64,000 nucleotides of DNA from an uncultured Prevotella sp. (lineage in GTDB: Bacteria > Bacteroidota > Bacteroidia > Bacteroidales > Bacteroidaceae): the NCBI GenBank assembly GCA_905236755.1, contig CAJOCR010000008.1:62001-126000 (forward strand), read 5' to 3'. The translations under genes were made by a program, and so were the position numbers. Of this stretch, positions 8,939 to 16,848 are shown one piece after another. Numbering within the stretch: the stretch's first letter is position 1; each line of letters begins with the position of its first letter. Below the pieces are notes generated by a model. The model was not told the DNA's origin. It did no database searches and saw nothing but the letters and a program-made list of their open reading frames with translations.

Positions 8939-9841
8939 CTAAAGTCCAAGGTTGTATTTTTTTATAGCTGCGGACTCTTTAAGAATTCGGCAAAACTCAT
9001 TTGCCGAATTCTTTGTATATACACCCTTTAAGGTATGAATACAGCCTTCCATCATATTGTTCTCTATATCGAGTGGTACAGCCTTTAATCCATCAACATC
9101 TTGCACTGATGACTCTGATAAAATAGAGAAATAATTACTCTTCTGCACTACTCGAAGAAGGATATTCAAATCATTAAGATCCATTCTTACATTAAACCGT
9201 GATTCAAGGTCATTGCCAAGAATAGAATCAAGTATCTGTCGTGGCTGGGTGCCTCGTGCAGGCATTGCCATATCGTAATGCTCCAAATCTGTTATGCTTG
9301 CCTTTTCAAGCTTTGCCAATGGATGGTCTTCACGCACGATAACTGACAACGGATTGCGGAAGAGAACCTTGCTTTCTATCTTTGCATATTCTTCTATAGG
9401 CTTATAGGCCAGCACAAAGTCTAATTCCCGATGCTGAAGCATCTGAATCAACTCTTCCATGGTTTTATATACTACCTGCAGTTTTACCTTTGGATAACGA
9501 CGACAGAAATCAAGCATCGTCTCTGTGAGAATAGGACTGAAGGAATAGGTGACACCGATATACAGGGTTCCTGTAAGCAGATTCTTCAAACCATTCATCT
9601 GTTCGACACAGTTGTCGGCTGAAGAAACTGTTTCACGGGCAAAAGGCAATAGCTGCATTCCCTCGTCGGTAAGCGACACATCGTGACTGTTACGATGAAA
9701 GAGTTGTACTCCCAGTTCGTCTTCCAACTGCTTTATCTGCTGAGAAAGGGTGCTCTGGGTTACAAACATAAGCTTTGCCGCCTCGGAAAAGTTATGCGTT
9801 TCGGCTGCTTTAATAAAATATCGTAACTGTCTTAATTCCAT
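8939..9841 (-). CDS. LysR-family transcriptional regulator
   Basis: The start chosen at 9841 gives a 300-residue protein beginning MELRQLRYFIKAAETHNFSEAA, the classic LysR N-terminus. The helix-turn-helix (residues about 1-60) has AAKLMFVTQSTLSQQIKQLEDELGVQLFHR, and the rest is a substrate-binding domain (GTLYIGVTYSFSPIL onward). The longer frame from 9889 would include a 16-residue extension running through the promoter box, so it was rejected. It is divergent from the C_GCAxxG_C_C gene, with only 115 bp between starts, the usual arrangement of a LysR protein with its target. The stop codon is TAG. Confidence 0.88.
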   Translation of the reverse strand: MELRQLRYFIKAAETHNFSEAAKLMFVTQSTLSQQIKQLEDELGVQLFHRNSHDVSLTDEGMQLLPFARETVSSADNCVEQMNGLKNLLTGTLYIGVTYSFSPILTETMLDFCRRYPKVKLQVVYKTMEELIQMLQHRELDFVLAYKPIEEYAKIESKVLFRNPLSVIVREDHPLAKLEKASITDLEHYDMAMPARGTQPRQILDSILGNDLESRFNVRMDLNDLNILLRVVQKSNYFSILSESSVQDVDGLKAVPLDIENNMMEGCIHTLKGVYTKNSANEFCRILKESAAIKKYNLGL

Positions 9842-9848
9842 ATATTTG

Positions 9849-9856
9849 CAAAGATA
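9849..9856 (-). promoter_or_regulatory. Promoter -7 box of the LysR gene, almost abutting its ATG
   Basis: On the minus strand this reads TATCTTTG, ending 7 bp before the ATG at 9841. The mRNA would be leaderless or have a leader of a few nucleotides. Confidence 0.55.
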
Positions 9857-9899
9857 ATAAAAAAAAATGAGACTACTTTTCCTATTCATTGCTTTTTAG

Positions 9900-9907
9900 T
9901 ATCTTTG
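9900..9907 (+). promoter_or_regulatory. Promoter -7 box of the C_GCAxxG_C_C gene
   Basis: TATCTTTG matches TAnnTTTG exactly, 49 bp before the ATG at 9957. It faces away from the LysR promoter 43 bp to the left, so one bound LysR dimer or tetramer could control both. Confidence 0.6.
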
Positions 9908-9956
9908 CAGGAAGTTTAATTAGAAGTTAGGAGATAGGAGTTAAAAGAAAAACCTT

Positions 9957-10433
9957 ATGAAGAAAGAACTTGAAGAACGCGTTAAACGCGCTGTGGATAA
10001 TTTTATGCAAGGCTATGGCTGCTGCCAGAGTGTGGTGGCTGCCTTTGCCGACTTATATGGTTTGGACGACCAGATGGCAAAACGCATTGGAGCTGGTTTT
10101 GGCGGTGGTGTAGGTCGCATGCGAATGATGTGTGGTGCTGTTTCTGGTATTGTGGTTCTCGTAGGCTTAGATTGCGGCCAGACCGAAGGAGACGACCGTG
10201 AGGGTAAGTCGGCTTGCTATAAGGTGGTTCAGGATTTGCTTGCCAAGTCAAAGGAACAGAACGGTTCATTGATTTGTGCCGAAATATTAGGACTCAAAGG
10301 ACACGAGAAAGCACAGAGCAGCTACGTTGCCTCTGAGCGAACAGCCGAATACTATAAGAGCAGACCCTGCGCTGCAAAAGTAGAGAGCGCAGCTCGTATC
10401 TTTGCAGAATATCTTGAGGCAAAAGAGGCTTAA
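9957..10433 (+). CDS. C_GCAxxG_C_C family putative redox protein
   Basis: The 158-residue protein has the family's cysteine pattern: YGCCQSVVAAF at about 20-30, GGGVGRMRMMCGAVSG at about 49-64, then single cysteines in GLDCGQ, SACYKV, LICAEI and RPCAAKV. The family is thought to bind a metal or carry redox-active cysteines, but the reaction is not established. There is no signal peptide, so it is probably cytosolic. It is divergent from a LysR gene and its stop overlaps the stop of the convergent RidA-like gene: both TAA codons share the palindrome TTAA at 10430-10433. Confidence 0.85.
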   Translation: MKKELEERVKRAVDNFMQGYGCCQSVVAAFADLYGLDDQMAKRIGAGFGGGVGRMRMMCGAVSGIVVLVGLDCGQTEGDDREGKSACYKVVQDLLAKSKEQNGSLICAEILGLKGHEKAQSSYVASERTAEYYKSRPCAAKVESAARIFAEYLEAKEA

Positions 10434-11557
10434 AGCCTCTTTGTTGCCATACACTCCATTTCTATAAGCCAGCCAGGGCGACAGACTGGAGCATGAACAA
10501 GAAGGTAAGGAATGGCTTTTTTATCCTTTCCAACGCTATTGAACTTCTCCTTAAACATACTGTCAACAACGATGAAATCGGCAAAATCTCGCAAATAGCA
10601 CACGATTTCAGACACATCACTCCATTCACACTCAGCCTCATCAAGAAGTGCCTCAACATTGTTCCACATGCAAAGACATTGGTTTCTTATATCGCCAATG
10701 TGCATTATTTCGCCCTTATTATTGATACTTGCCGTTCCCGACACAAACACTTGTCGGCGGTCGCTATAGTCAACGGCAGTGGCACGCTCAAAACTAACAC
10801 CATACTCGCTTGTGCGGTTCATCTTATCGGCTGCATATAGATATTTTATCTGCTCTTGCTTTATGCCTGCAACAGCATAGGTGTCCAACTGCGAGAGCAC
10901 AAGTGGATTGGCCTGACGGCCACCTATGCCTGTTGAAGCGATGAAATGGGCGTTTTCTGTAAGATTCTGAGTCTTAAACACATCATTTCTTGCCTTTACC
11001 ACTCCTGCATAGTTATTATCTATATCATTTACAAAGAACCATGTGCGTATGCAATTATCAGCAAGTGTGCAACCTTCTTGAGAGAGTTGTAATATGTAGT
11101 GTTCAAACAACTCACGTGTTTGCTGTTCAGAGCTTTCTGTAAGACTATAATTGCTGGCACTATATAGATGCCTATATCCGCCGTATTTAACTTCAAAAAG
11201 CCCACTTGTATTACGCTTTGTTTCTACTCCTGTCATAAGAATACACCAAAGAGCTACCTTGGTGCCATTAGCAGGTGCCTGTTCAACTACAGATAAAGCA
11301 TATTTGGGATTATTCTGTTCATACTTTTTGAGTGCACTTGCCTGATTAGCTGCATCACTAAGAAAATAGCGTTTCAAAACTGTCTTTGCAGCAAGCTTGT
11401 TACACTCGTCATCAAACTGCTTGCACAGAGCATCCAACTGTTCCGCATAAGAAAGCAATGCCCCTTGTGGCGTTACACTAAGCATAAGATGATGTTCTCT
11501 TACCTCACTCCCATTATCAAATGTACTTAACTGAACATGAATAATATCTTGTTTCAT
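10430..11557 (-). CDS. Two-domain RidA/YjgF-superfamily protein (chorismatase-like layout)
   Basis: The 375-residue protein appears to contain two RidA-like domains. The first (about 1-185) has TWFFVNDIDNNYAGVVKARNDVF. The second (about 190-375) has RQVFVSGTASINNKGEIMHIGD, then ECEWSDVSEIVCYLRDFADF, and ends with CRPGWLIEMECMA, where the Arg matches the substrate-binding Arg of RidA. The double domain and the FVSGTASI motif resemble FkbO/Hyg5-type chorismatases, but Bacteroidota homologues are usually annotated only as L-PSP endoribonuclease or RidA. Imine hydrolysis and chorismate-type chemistry are both possible and the substrate is not known. It lies downstream of the CcsBA gene but has its own promoter at 11577-11584. 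Confidence 0.65.
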   Translation of the reverse strand: MKQDIIHVQLSTFDNGSEVREHHLMLSVTPQGALLSYAEQLDALCKQFDDECNKLAAKTVLKRYFLSDAANQASALKKYEQNNPKYALSVVEQAPANGTKVALWCILMTGVETKRNTSGLFEVKYGGYRHLYSASNYSLTESSEQQTRELFEHYILQLSQEGCTLADNCIRTWFFVNDIDNNYAGVVKARNDVFKTQNLTENAHFIASTGIGGRQANPLVLSQLDTYAVAGIKQEQIKYLYAADKMNRTSEYGVSFERATAVDYSDRRQVFVSGTASINNKGEIMHIGDIRNQCLCMWNNVEALLDEAECEWSDVSEIVCYLRDFADFIVVDSMFKEKFNSVGKDKKAIPYLLVHAPVCRPGWLIEMECMATKRL

Positions 11558-11576
11558 TGTTGTTTTTATTTGCCTG

Positions 11577-11584
11577 CAAAGGTA
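11577..11584 (-). promoter_or_regulatory. Promoter -7 box of the RidA-like gene
   Basis: Read on the minus strand it is TACCTTTG, 19 bp before the ATG at 11557 and just after the CcsBA stop. The RidA-like gene can therefore be expressed apart from the upstream operon. Confidence 0.55.
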
Positions 11585-11590
11585 CTACAT

Positions 11591-13645
11591 TTATGCATAA
11601 GAATGCATACCTCCGAGAATATAATTTACTCCGAAATAAGTCATCACAATGCTTAAAAAGGCAAAAATCATAAATAAATGATAGGTCAATGGCTTACGGA
11701 AAACAGGAAAACTGCTGGTGTGCAGAACAACAGCATATATCATAAACGTGATGAGTGCCCATGTTTCCTTTGGGTCCCAACTCCAGTAGGTTCCCCAACT
11801 GATATTTGCCCAGATAGCTCCAATAAAGATTCCAAGTCCCATTGTGGTGATGGCGGGATAAAGGAACACACGACTAAGCACCTGAAGCATTTCAATTTGA
11901 CTCTTCATGCAAATGCCCAAGATGCCACATATAAAGGTGAGAGCAAGCAAGGCATAACTCATCATTATCACGCTTACATGAATACTCAATAAAGGCGAAT
12001 TAAGCACAGGCATAATATGACCTATGGCAGGATCCATCTGGTTGATATGACTTACCAACAGGAAGAAGCCCGACAACAAGAAGCCAAACGTTGCTATGAG
12101 CACAGAGAGGTTTCGCCATGCAAATGTGCCAATGATGGTGATAAGTAGTGCAAACCAGGCTACACTTATCATTGACTCATAGCCATTGCTCAATGGAATA
12201 TTGCCACTAATAATCCATCTAAGAGCAATAGAGAAACTGAGTACCAAGAACGATGAAATCAGCAAAAATGAAGGATTAAAGCGCCATCTACGAATGAATA
12301 TTATTAATGACAGGAATCCTAATGTGAGATTAACCATAAAGAGTATGGTTGCAAAAGGAATCTGGTTGTATATGCGTTCTGCCTTTATCTGTGTAGGCGT
12401 AGGCAAACTTGCAGCCATTTTCTTCTGCTGCATAGAAAGTGTTGTATCAACTATCTTGAGCAAATCATTATTTTTACCCGAAACAGCACACTTGTAAAGG
12501 TTGTTATATAACTCTTTCGACATCATATTAAGAGCCTTTCCGGTTTGCAACTCGGCAATAAGCTGCATTTTATCATCAAGACGTGCTGCCTGCTCATGAA
12601 GGGCATCGTGATTGTTTTGCTGATAATATTCCTCAACCAACTGCTGAAGCACATAGCCTTTAGTAGTGAACAAATCGTTTACCGATACATAGCTGTCGAA
12701 GTGCATTCTTTCACAGAGTTCAGCACCCTTAACCTTGATTATCTTCTCAGCAGCCCATTGATCGCCCCAGAACATGAAGCCTGTGAGTATCTGCTCGGGG
12801 GTACATCCCTTATAGGAACGCTTGCCAGATAGTTTCTTAGTGAAATCATAGGCATAGGTTTGCATTTGGCACACACGATCATTGTGAAGCACAAACATCT
12901 CACAGAAATGATTTGCCACATCCTTAGGCAGAACCGTTGTTGTAGATGCCTTTATAGAACCAAAAGAAAACATCAACAGGCACACAAGGGCTCCTTTTTG
13001 CAGCAAGGGATGTTTCAACAACCTTCGGAAACTTCCCTTTGGATCAACAAGCATAAACACAAGCGAGAAGAAAAGCATAGCATAGCCGACATAGGTAACA
13101 GGAATGCCCCAAGGGTCGCTATTTACAATAAACGTGCACCCTTGTCCATCTTCGTCATAAGCACTCTGGTATAGGCGCACATTAGAATAGTTTAGGATAT
13201 TATTCATGGAAACAACATCCTTTATTTTCTTTTTTCCATCGATAACAGTTACATTAGAAAGATAATCTGCTGCTGCATTTGTTCCATCGTGATACTTTAT
13301 TTTGAAACCATCAAGACGAAGGTTGAAAGGAAGATGGGTATTTGTGGTTTCACCTATACGCAAATGAATGTATCCCTTATAGGAAGAAACATGCGTGAGG
13401 AATGCTCCTGCAAGAATAACAACAAACGAGAGATGAATCAAAATGGTATTCCAATGACGCATCTTTCGCTTAATAATATACACTATGGCTGTAACGACAA
13501 GTATGGTCCACAGTAGTGTGAACCACCATGAACCATACATGTTTGCAGATACATATTCTGTGCCCTTATATTTCTCTACTACAGTGATAACCGCCATAGT
13601 AAGGACAACAAGAATATAAAAAAAGGAAACTATTTTCTTCAGCAT
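11591..13645 (-). CDS. ccsBA: Cytochrome c biogenesis protein CcsBA (ResB-CcsA fusion, System II)
   Basis: The 684-residue protein joins a ResB-like half (membrane segments near 5-30, 40-60, 70-85 and 180-200, plus a periplasmic domain) to a CcsA half with about eight membrane segments from residue 430 on. The CcsA haem-handling WWD motif is at about 617-629 (WGTYWSWDPKETW), and histidines near the membrane segments (HWNTILIHLSF, LLVSHINQMD, LSIHVSVIMM) are candidate haem ligands. It would export haem and attach it to CxxCH motifs in the periplasm. The gene starts 7 bp after the stop of the di-heme protein gene, so that protein is its obvious client, and the two are almost certainly co-transcribed. 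Confidence 0.9.
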   Translation of the reverse strand: MLKKIVSFFYILVVLTMAVITVVEKYKGTEYVSANMYGSWWFTLLWTILVVTAIVYIIKRKMRHWNTILIHLSFVVILAGAFLTHVSSYKGYIHLRIGETTNTHLPFNLRLDGFKIKYHDGTNAAADYLSNVTVIDGKKKIKDVVSMNNILNYSNVRLYQSAYDEDGQGCTFIVNSDPWGIPVTYVGYAMLFFSLVFMLVDPKGSFRRLLKHPLLQKGALVCLLMFSFGSIKASTTTVLPKDVANHFCEMFVLHNDRVCQMQTYAYDFTKKLSGKRSYKGCTPEQILTGFMFWGDQWAAEKIIKVKGAELCERMHFDSYVSVNDLFTTKGYVLQQLVEEYYQQNNHDALHEQAARLDDKMQLIAELQTGKALNMMSKELYNNLYKCAVSGKNNDLLKIVDTTLSMQQKKMAASLPTPTQIKAERIYNQIPFATILFMVNLTLGFLSLIIFIRRWRFNPSFLLISSFLVLSFSIALRWIISGNIPLSNGYESMISVAWFALLITIIGTFAWRNLSVLIATFGFLLSGFFLLVSHINQMDPAIGHIMPVLNSPLLSIHVSVIMMSYALLALTFICGILGICMKSQIEMLQVLSRVFLYPAITTMGLGIFIGAIWANISWGTYWSWDPKETWALITFMIYAVVLHTSSFPVFRKPLTYHLFMIFAFLSIVMTYFGVNYILGGMHSYA

Positions 13646-13652
13646 TAATATA

Positions 13653-15401
13653 CTAAATTGAACGTATGAACTTCACAACCGCATCACGGTCGGCTTTAGA
13701 AAGATTATAGAACTTAACAGCCGAACTGTAAGCATGACTGTTCTTACTATATGCGTGCCACATGATTGCTTCTATCTCGTTGCGTGCACGGCAGTCGTGC
13801 AGACGATCCTCGGCTCCTGTATTTACACGTGACAAGCCACGTCCCCAAAGCGGAGTTGTGCGACACCAGCTACCATGAATATCGTTTTTCATGTAGAGCT
13901 TGTGCTGAATCATATCGCTATAAGGGTGAATAACCTGATGAGGATAGCGTGGCAGAGGTTTGTTGCCACATACAACAGGTTTCCAATAGTTATCATCACC
14001 AGTCTTCCAAGTTGGACGGTGACAGCTTGCACAACCTATCTCCATGAACACGTTCTTACCTCTCTGCACATCCTTGTCATTAAGGTTTCGTGCACGAGGG
14101 ATAGCCAATCCACGATGCCACACCATGAAGTTATAGAACTGGTCGGCAGTCTGATCAGGTGTGAAATTATGCCATTTGTTATCAAACTGATTTGTGCTTG
14201 GATCAAGCAGATTGCGCACAGCCTCAGCAATACCAGCCTCTGTGCCATCGGCATAGTAAGGCGACAAAGGATTAGCCTTTATCTTTGCTATAACATCTGC
14301 ATTCTCGCTCATTGCCTTTGCCCATGCCGATGTGGTGTAGAGATAAGGACGGTCAGGACGAGAAACATTTGTGATATTCCATATTGCATTTGCTCCAGGG
14401 CCATCCTGCAATGTGCCACGTGTGAGGGCATAGGTGAAACGCTTCACAAACTTAGCATCTGTTGCATTGGTGTTATCTGCATATTTTCCTGTTGCAGCTA
14501 ACTTGCCATTAGCAACACTATACCATGCTCCTGCAGCAAAATCATTAATTGTTGCATCCCAGAAGGCAGGATTTACATACTCGCTCACATTAAGACCAAC
14601 ACGTTTGAAATAGCTTGCTGTCTTTTTATATTGTGCACGAATAGAGTCATTAGGAATAGCATCGAGCAATCCTGTACCTATAACACCAATAGTTGATTCT
14701 AAGCGAACAGCATAGTTTGTAGGAAGCGGACTGGTGTTGAAAGCTGTCTGTGCAATAGTAACCTCTGGATAAATCAACTCATAGCGCTCACCATCAGGGA
14801 ATGTCATAGGGAGTCCGCTCTCCATAGCTGTAACTTGTTCCCACTTGATATTAATTCCGCTCTCGTCAATAGGAGGAAGGAAAGGAGATGTAGCCTGAGT
14901 TTGAGGCATACCTGTTATCTCAGAAATATATGGTCCATCGTTAGAACCTTCCGACTCTGGATGATAAACCACCAACAAGTAGCCATTGCCATTGGCGTAG
15001 CTGGTAATATATTGAGATTGCCATTTGCCATGACCATACTGAGGGTGGCAGTCAAAGCAACTACTTCTTACTGAGGCTGGACCTAAACCCTTAAACGGAG
15101 CTGTAGTCTCTGTATAGTTGCGTTCAAACATCTGTTCTCCAGAGAAGAAAGCGTTAAACAAATCCTTGTTCTGATCAACTACAGGAGCTTGGTCAGAAAA
15201 AGCGTTTGAACCAGTATTGTCGGTTGTACCTAATTCTCCACCAGGATACCATTCGTCGGCTGAGAAATTACCAACAGCCTGACCTACCAAAGCAGCCTCT
15301 GGTGTATCGTTAGTAGTTATATTATTATCGTTATCCGAGCAAGCTGCAAATGATGAAGCTATCAATGCTGCAGCAAAAGAAAAATAAAACTTTCTATTCA
15401 T
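13653..15401 (-). CDS. Di-heme oxidoreductase lipoprotein (DUF1111, thiol oxidoreductase-like)
   Basis: Starting at 15401 the product has 582 residues and a lipoprotein signal (AALIASSFAACSDNDNN). Two c-type haem motifs are visible: CFDCH at 115-119 and CASCH at 457-461. The later part (NDKDVQRGKNVFMEIGCASCH, TPLWGRGLSR, EAIMWH) is typical of the DUF1111/di-haem family related to MauG and bacterial di-haem peroxidases. It probably moves electrons at the cell surface or in the periplasm. The upstream ATG at 15464 would put 21 odd residues before the signal peptide and was rejected. Together with imelysin and porin it suggests a role in iron reduction or oxidation, but this is inferred from context only. 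Confidence 0.85.
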   Translation of the reverse strand: MNRKFYFSFAAALIASSFAACSDNDNNITTNDTPEAALVGQAVGNFSADEWYPGGELGTTDNTGSNAFSDQAPVVDQNKDLFNAFFSGEQMFERNYTETTAPFKGLGPASVRSSCFDCHPQYGHGKWQSQYITSYANGNGYLLVVYHPESEGSNDGPYISEITGMPQTQATSPFLPPIDESGINIKWEQVTAMESGLPMTFPDGERYELIYPEVTIAQTAFNTSPLPTNYAVRLESTIGVIGTGLLDAIPNDSIRAQYKKTASYFKRVGLNVSEYVNPAFWDATINDFAAGAWYSVANGKLAATGKYADNTNATDAKFVKRFTYALTRGTLQDGPGANAIWNITNVSRPDRPYLYTTSAWAKAMSENADVIAKIKANPLSPYYADGTEAGIAEAVRNLLDPSTNQFDNKWHNFTPDQTADQFYNFMVWHRGLAIPRARNLNDKDVQRGKNVFMEIGCASCHRPTWKTGDDNYWKPVVCGNKPLPRYPHQVIHPYSDMIQHKLYMKNDIHGSWCRTTPLWGRGLSRVNTGAEDRLHDCRARNEIEAIMWHAYSKNSHAYSSAVKFYNLSKADRDAVVKFIRSI

Positions 15402-15417
15402 AATGTTTATATTGAAT

Positions 15418-15498
15418 GTGGAATGCGTTATAAGGAATACACAATCAATCGTTTCAAGATGCAAAAATAATTATTAAATTCCAAATACCACATTCCAC
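15418..15498. repeat. Widely spaced inverted repeat upstream of the di-heme gene
   Basis: GTGGAATG at 15418-15425 is the inverse of CATTCCAC at 15491-15498. The pair flanks the promoter box at 15462-15469 and could be an operator, or a decayed mobile-repeat remnant. Confidence 0.3.
15462..15469 (-). promoter_or_regulatory. Internal promoter -7 box before the di-heme gene
   Basis: On the minus strand this is TATTTTTG, about 60 bp before the ATG at 15401, inside the 107-bp gap after the imelysin gene. It allows the di-heme and CcsBA genes to be transcribed separately from porin and imelysin. Confidence 0.45.
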
Positions 15499-15508
15499 AC
15501 TATAGTAT

Positions 15509-16813
15509 TTATTGTGCTGGCTGACGCAGAATCCAAGAACCTGCTGCACCTAAAGCATCATTAAGAGCTTCAACCTTGTCGATACAGTTCTTTACCTGAG
15601 TATCACCAGGAGCATCAACGAATGCCTTACCACTTGTCTTAGCAGCCTGAAGGGCAGCAATAGCATCATTGAGTGCTGCACTAAGAGCGTCGTAGTTAGG
15701 ATAGTTATTATTCTTCAGGAAAGCCATGAGAGAGTTTGCTACAGGAGCTGTTGCATTATCATCAAGTGAACCATAAAGTGAATGCTTGATAGAATAGATA
15801 TTGTCCTGATAGTCCTGGAAAGAACGCTTTGAATAAGGTGACTCTATATAGTCGATTGCATCATTGCCTTCACCCTGACCAGCAGCCACACGATAAGCCT
15901 GACCAAGCTTCTGGGTAAACACTTCCTGAGCAATATCAGAACAACCACCAGAAATGATGTTGCTCACTGTTTCCTGCCATGTTTTAAACATACCAGTAGC
16001 TGTTGTTGCACTCTTCAAATATGTAGAATAACATACATTCAAAGGAGAGAAACCTGCATATTTTGTAGCAGCAACAGTCCAAGGTGCTTTATCAACAACC
16101 GACTTGATACTGCTTGAAACAGCATCACCAGCCCAACCGTATGCCAACAGAGAAATCATGTTACGAAGGTCGCCAGAAACAGCTGCAGCAAAGGCACACT
16201 CGTCAACTGTGTTTACAGAGGTAAGACCTTCTGCTGTTTCCTTTTCTGCTGTAAGAGCAGCCAATGTGCGGTTTGCTCCATCACGGAAAAGGATGAACTC
16301 AAGTCCGTGGAAACCAATAACAGACTCAAAACTTCCATTCTTCTCATATATAAACTTATCAGCCTGTTCACCATTAAGACCAGCAATAATGTCTGCGTTG
16401 TTGAGAACATCTACAAGCTGCTTGTGATCAAGAGGCCAAGAGTCGATATGTGGGTCAATCTTATTATCCTCGGCTGCACCATAAAGGAACGACTCACTCT
16501 GCTCCCAATATTTACGAGCTGCCTTGAAAGCTTCGCAAGCTGCATCAATATCAGCCTGAGTAAGGCTGCCTGCCTTGCGCTTTGCATAAAGATTCTGGCA
16601 AGCATCATAAAGAGTCTGTGCGTTTGTTGCCAAATTGTTATATGTAGGCTCAACAATATTATCTACATAATTGTCAACAATCGCCTTCATAACAGGGGCA
16701 CCAGCATTAGAGTTGCCACCATTGTCATCATTTGAATCACTACATGAAGAAAGGCTAAATGCCATTGTGCTTGCAGCTACAAAGAGCATAGCACTCTTGA
16801 AAATCTTTTTCAT
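15509..16813 (-). CDS. Imelysin family lipoprotein (peptidase M75-like, IrpA/EfeO-related)
   Basis: The 434-residue protein has a lipoprotein signal (AFSLSSCSDSNDD) and an acidic stretch after the Cys. The imelysin HxxE signature is at 169-172 (IGFHGLEF), following IDSWPLDHKQL. The rest is alpha-helical with two similar halves, the usual imelysin fold. Members such as IrpA and the EfeO core are linked to iron uptake; peptidase activity is doubtful. It lies 35 bp after the porin gene and before a di-haem protein, which supports a surface iron- or haem-handling role in one operon. Confidence 0.88.
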   Translation of the reverse strand: MKKIFKSAMLFVAASTMAFSLSSCSDSNDDNGGNSNAGAPVMKAIVDNYVDNIVEPTYNNLATNAQTLYDACQNLYAKRKAGSLTQADIDAACEAFKAARKYWEQSESFLYGAAEDNKIDPHIDSWPLDHKQLVDVLNNADIIAGLNGEQADKFIYEKNGSFESVIGFHGLEFILFRDGANRTLAALTAEKETAEGLTSVNTVDECAFAAAVSGDLRNMISLLAYGWAGDAVSSSIKSVVDKAPWTVAATKYAGFSPLNVCYSTYLKSATTATGMFKTWQETVSNIISGGCSDIAQEVFTQKLGQAYRVAAGQGEGNDAIDYIESPYSKRSFQDYQDNIYSIKHSLYGSLDDNATAPVANSLMAFLKNNNYPNYDALSAALNDAIAALQAAKTSGKAFVDAPGDTQVKNCIDKVEALNDALGAAGSWILRQPAQ

Positions 16814-16848
16814 TTTCTTTTTTATTTTGATTAATTAAGTTGAAGATT

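Noticed and set aside
8886..8940. Hairpin AGCTCCTCTT/AAGAGAAGCT between ThrE-like and LysR genes
   Set aside because: The loop is 35 nt, there is a mismatch, and part of it lies in the LysR stop; too weak to call a terminator.
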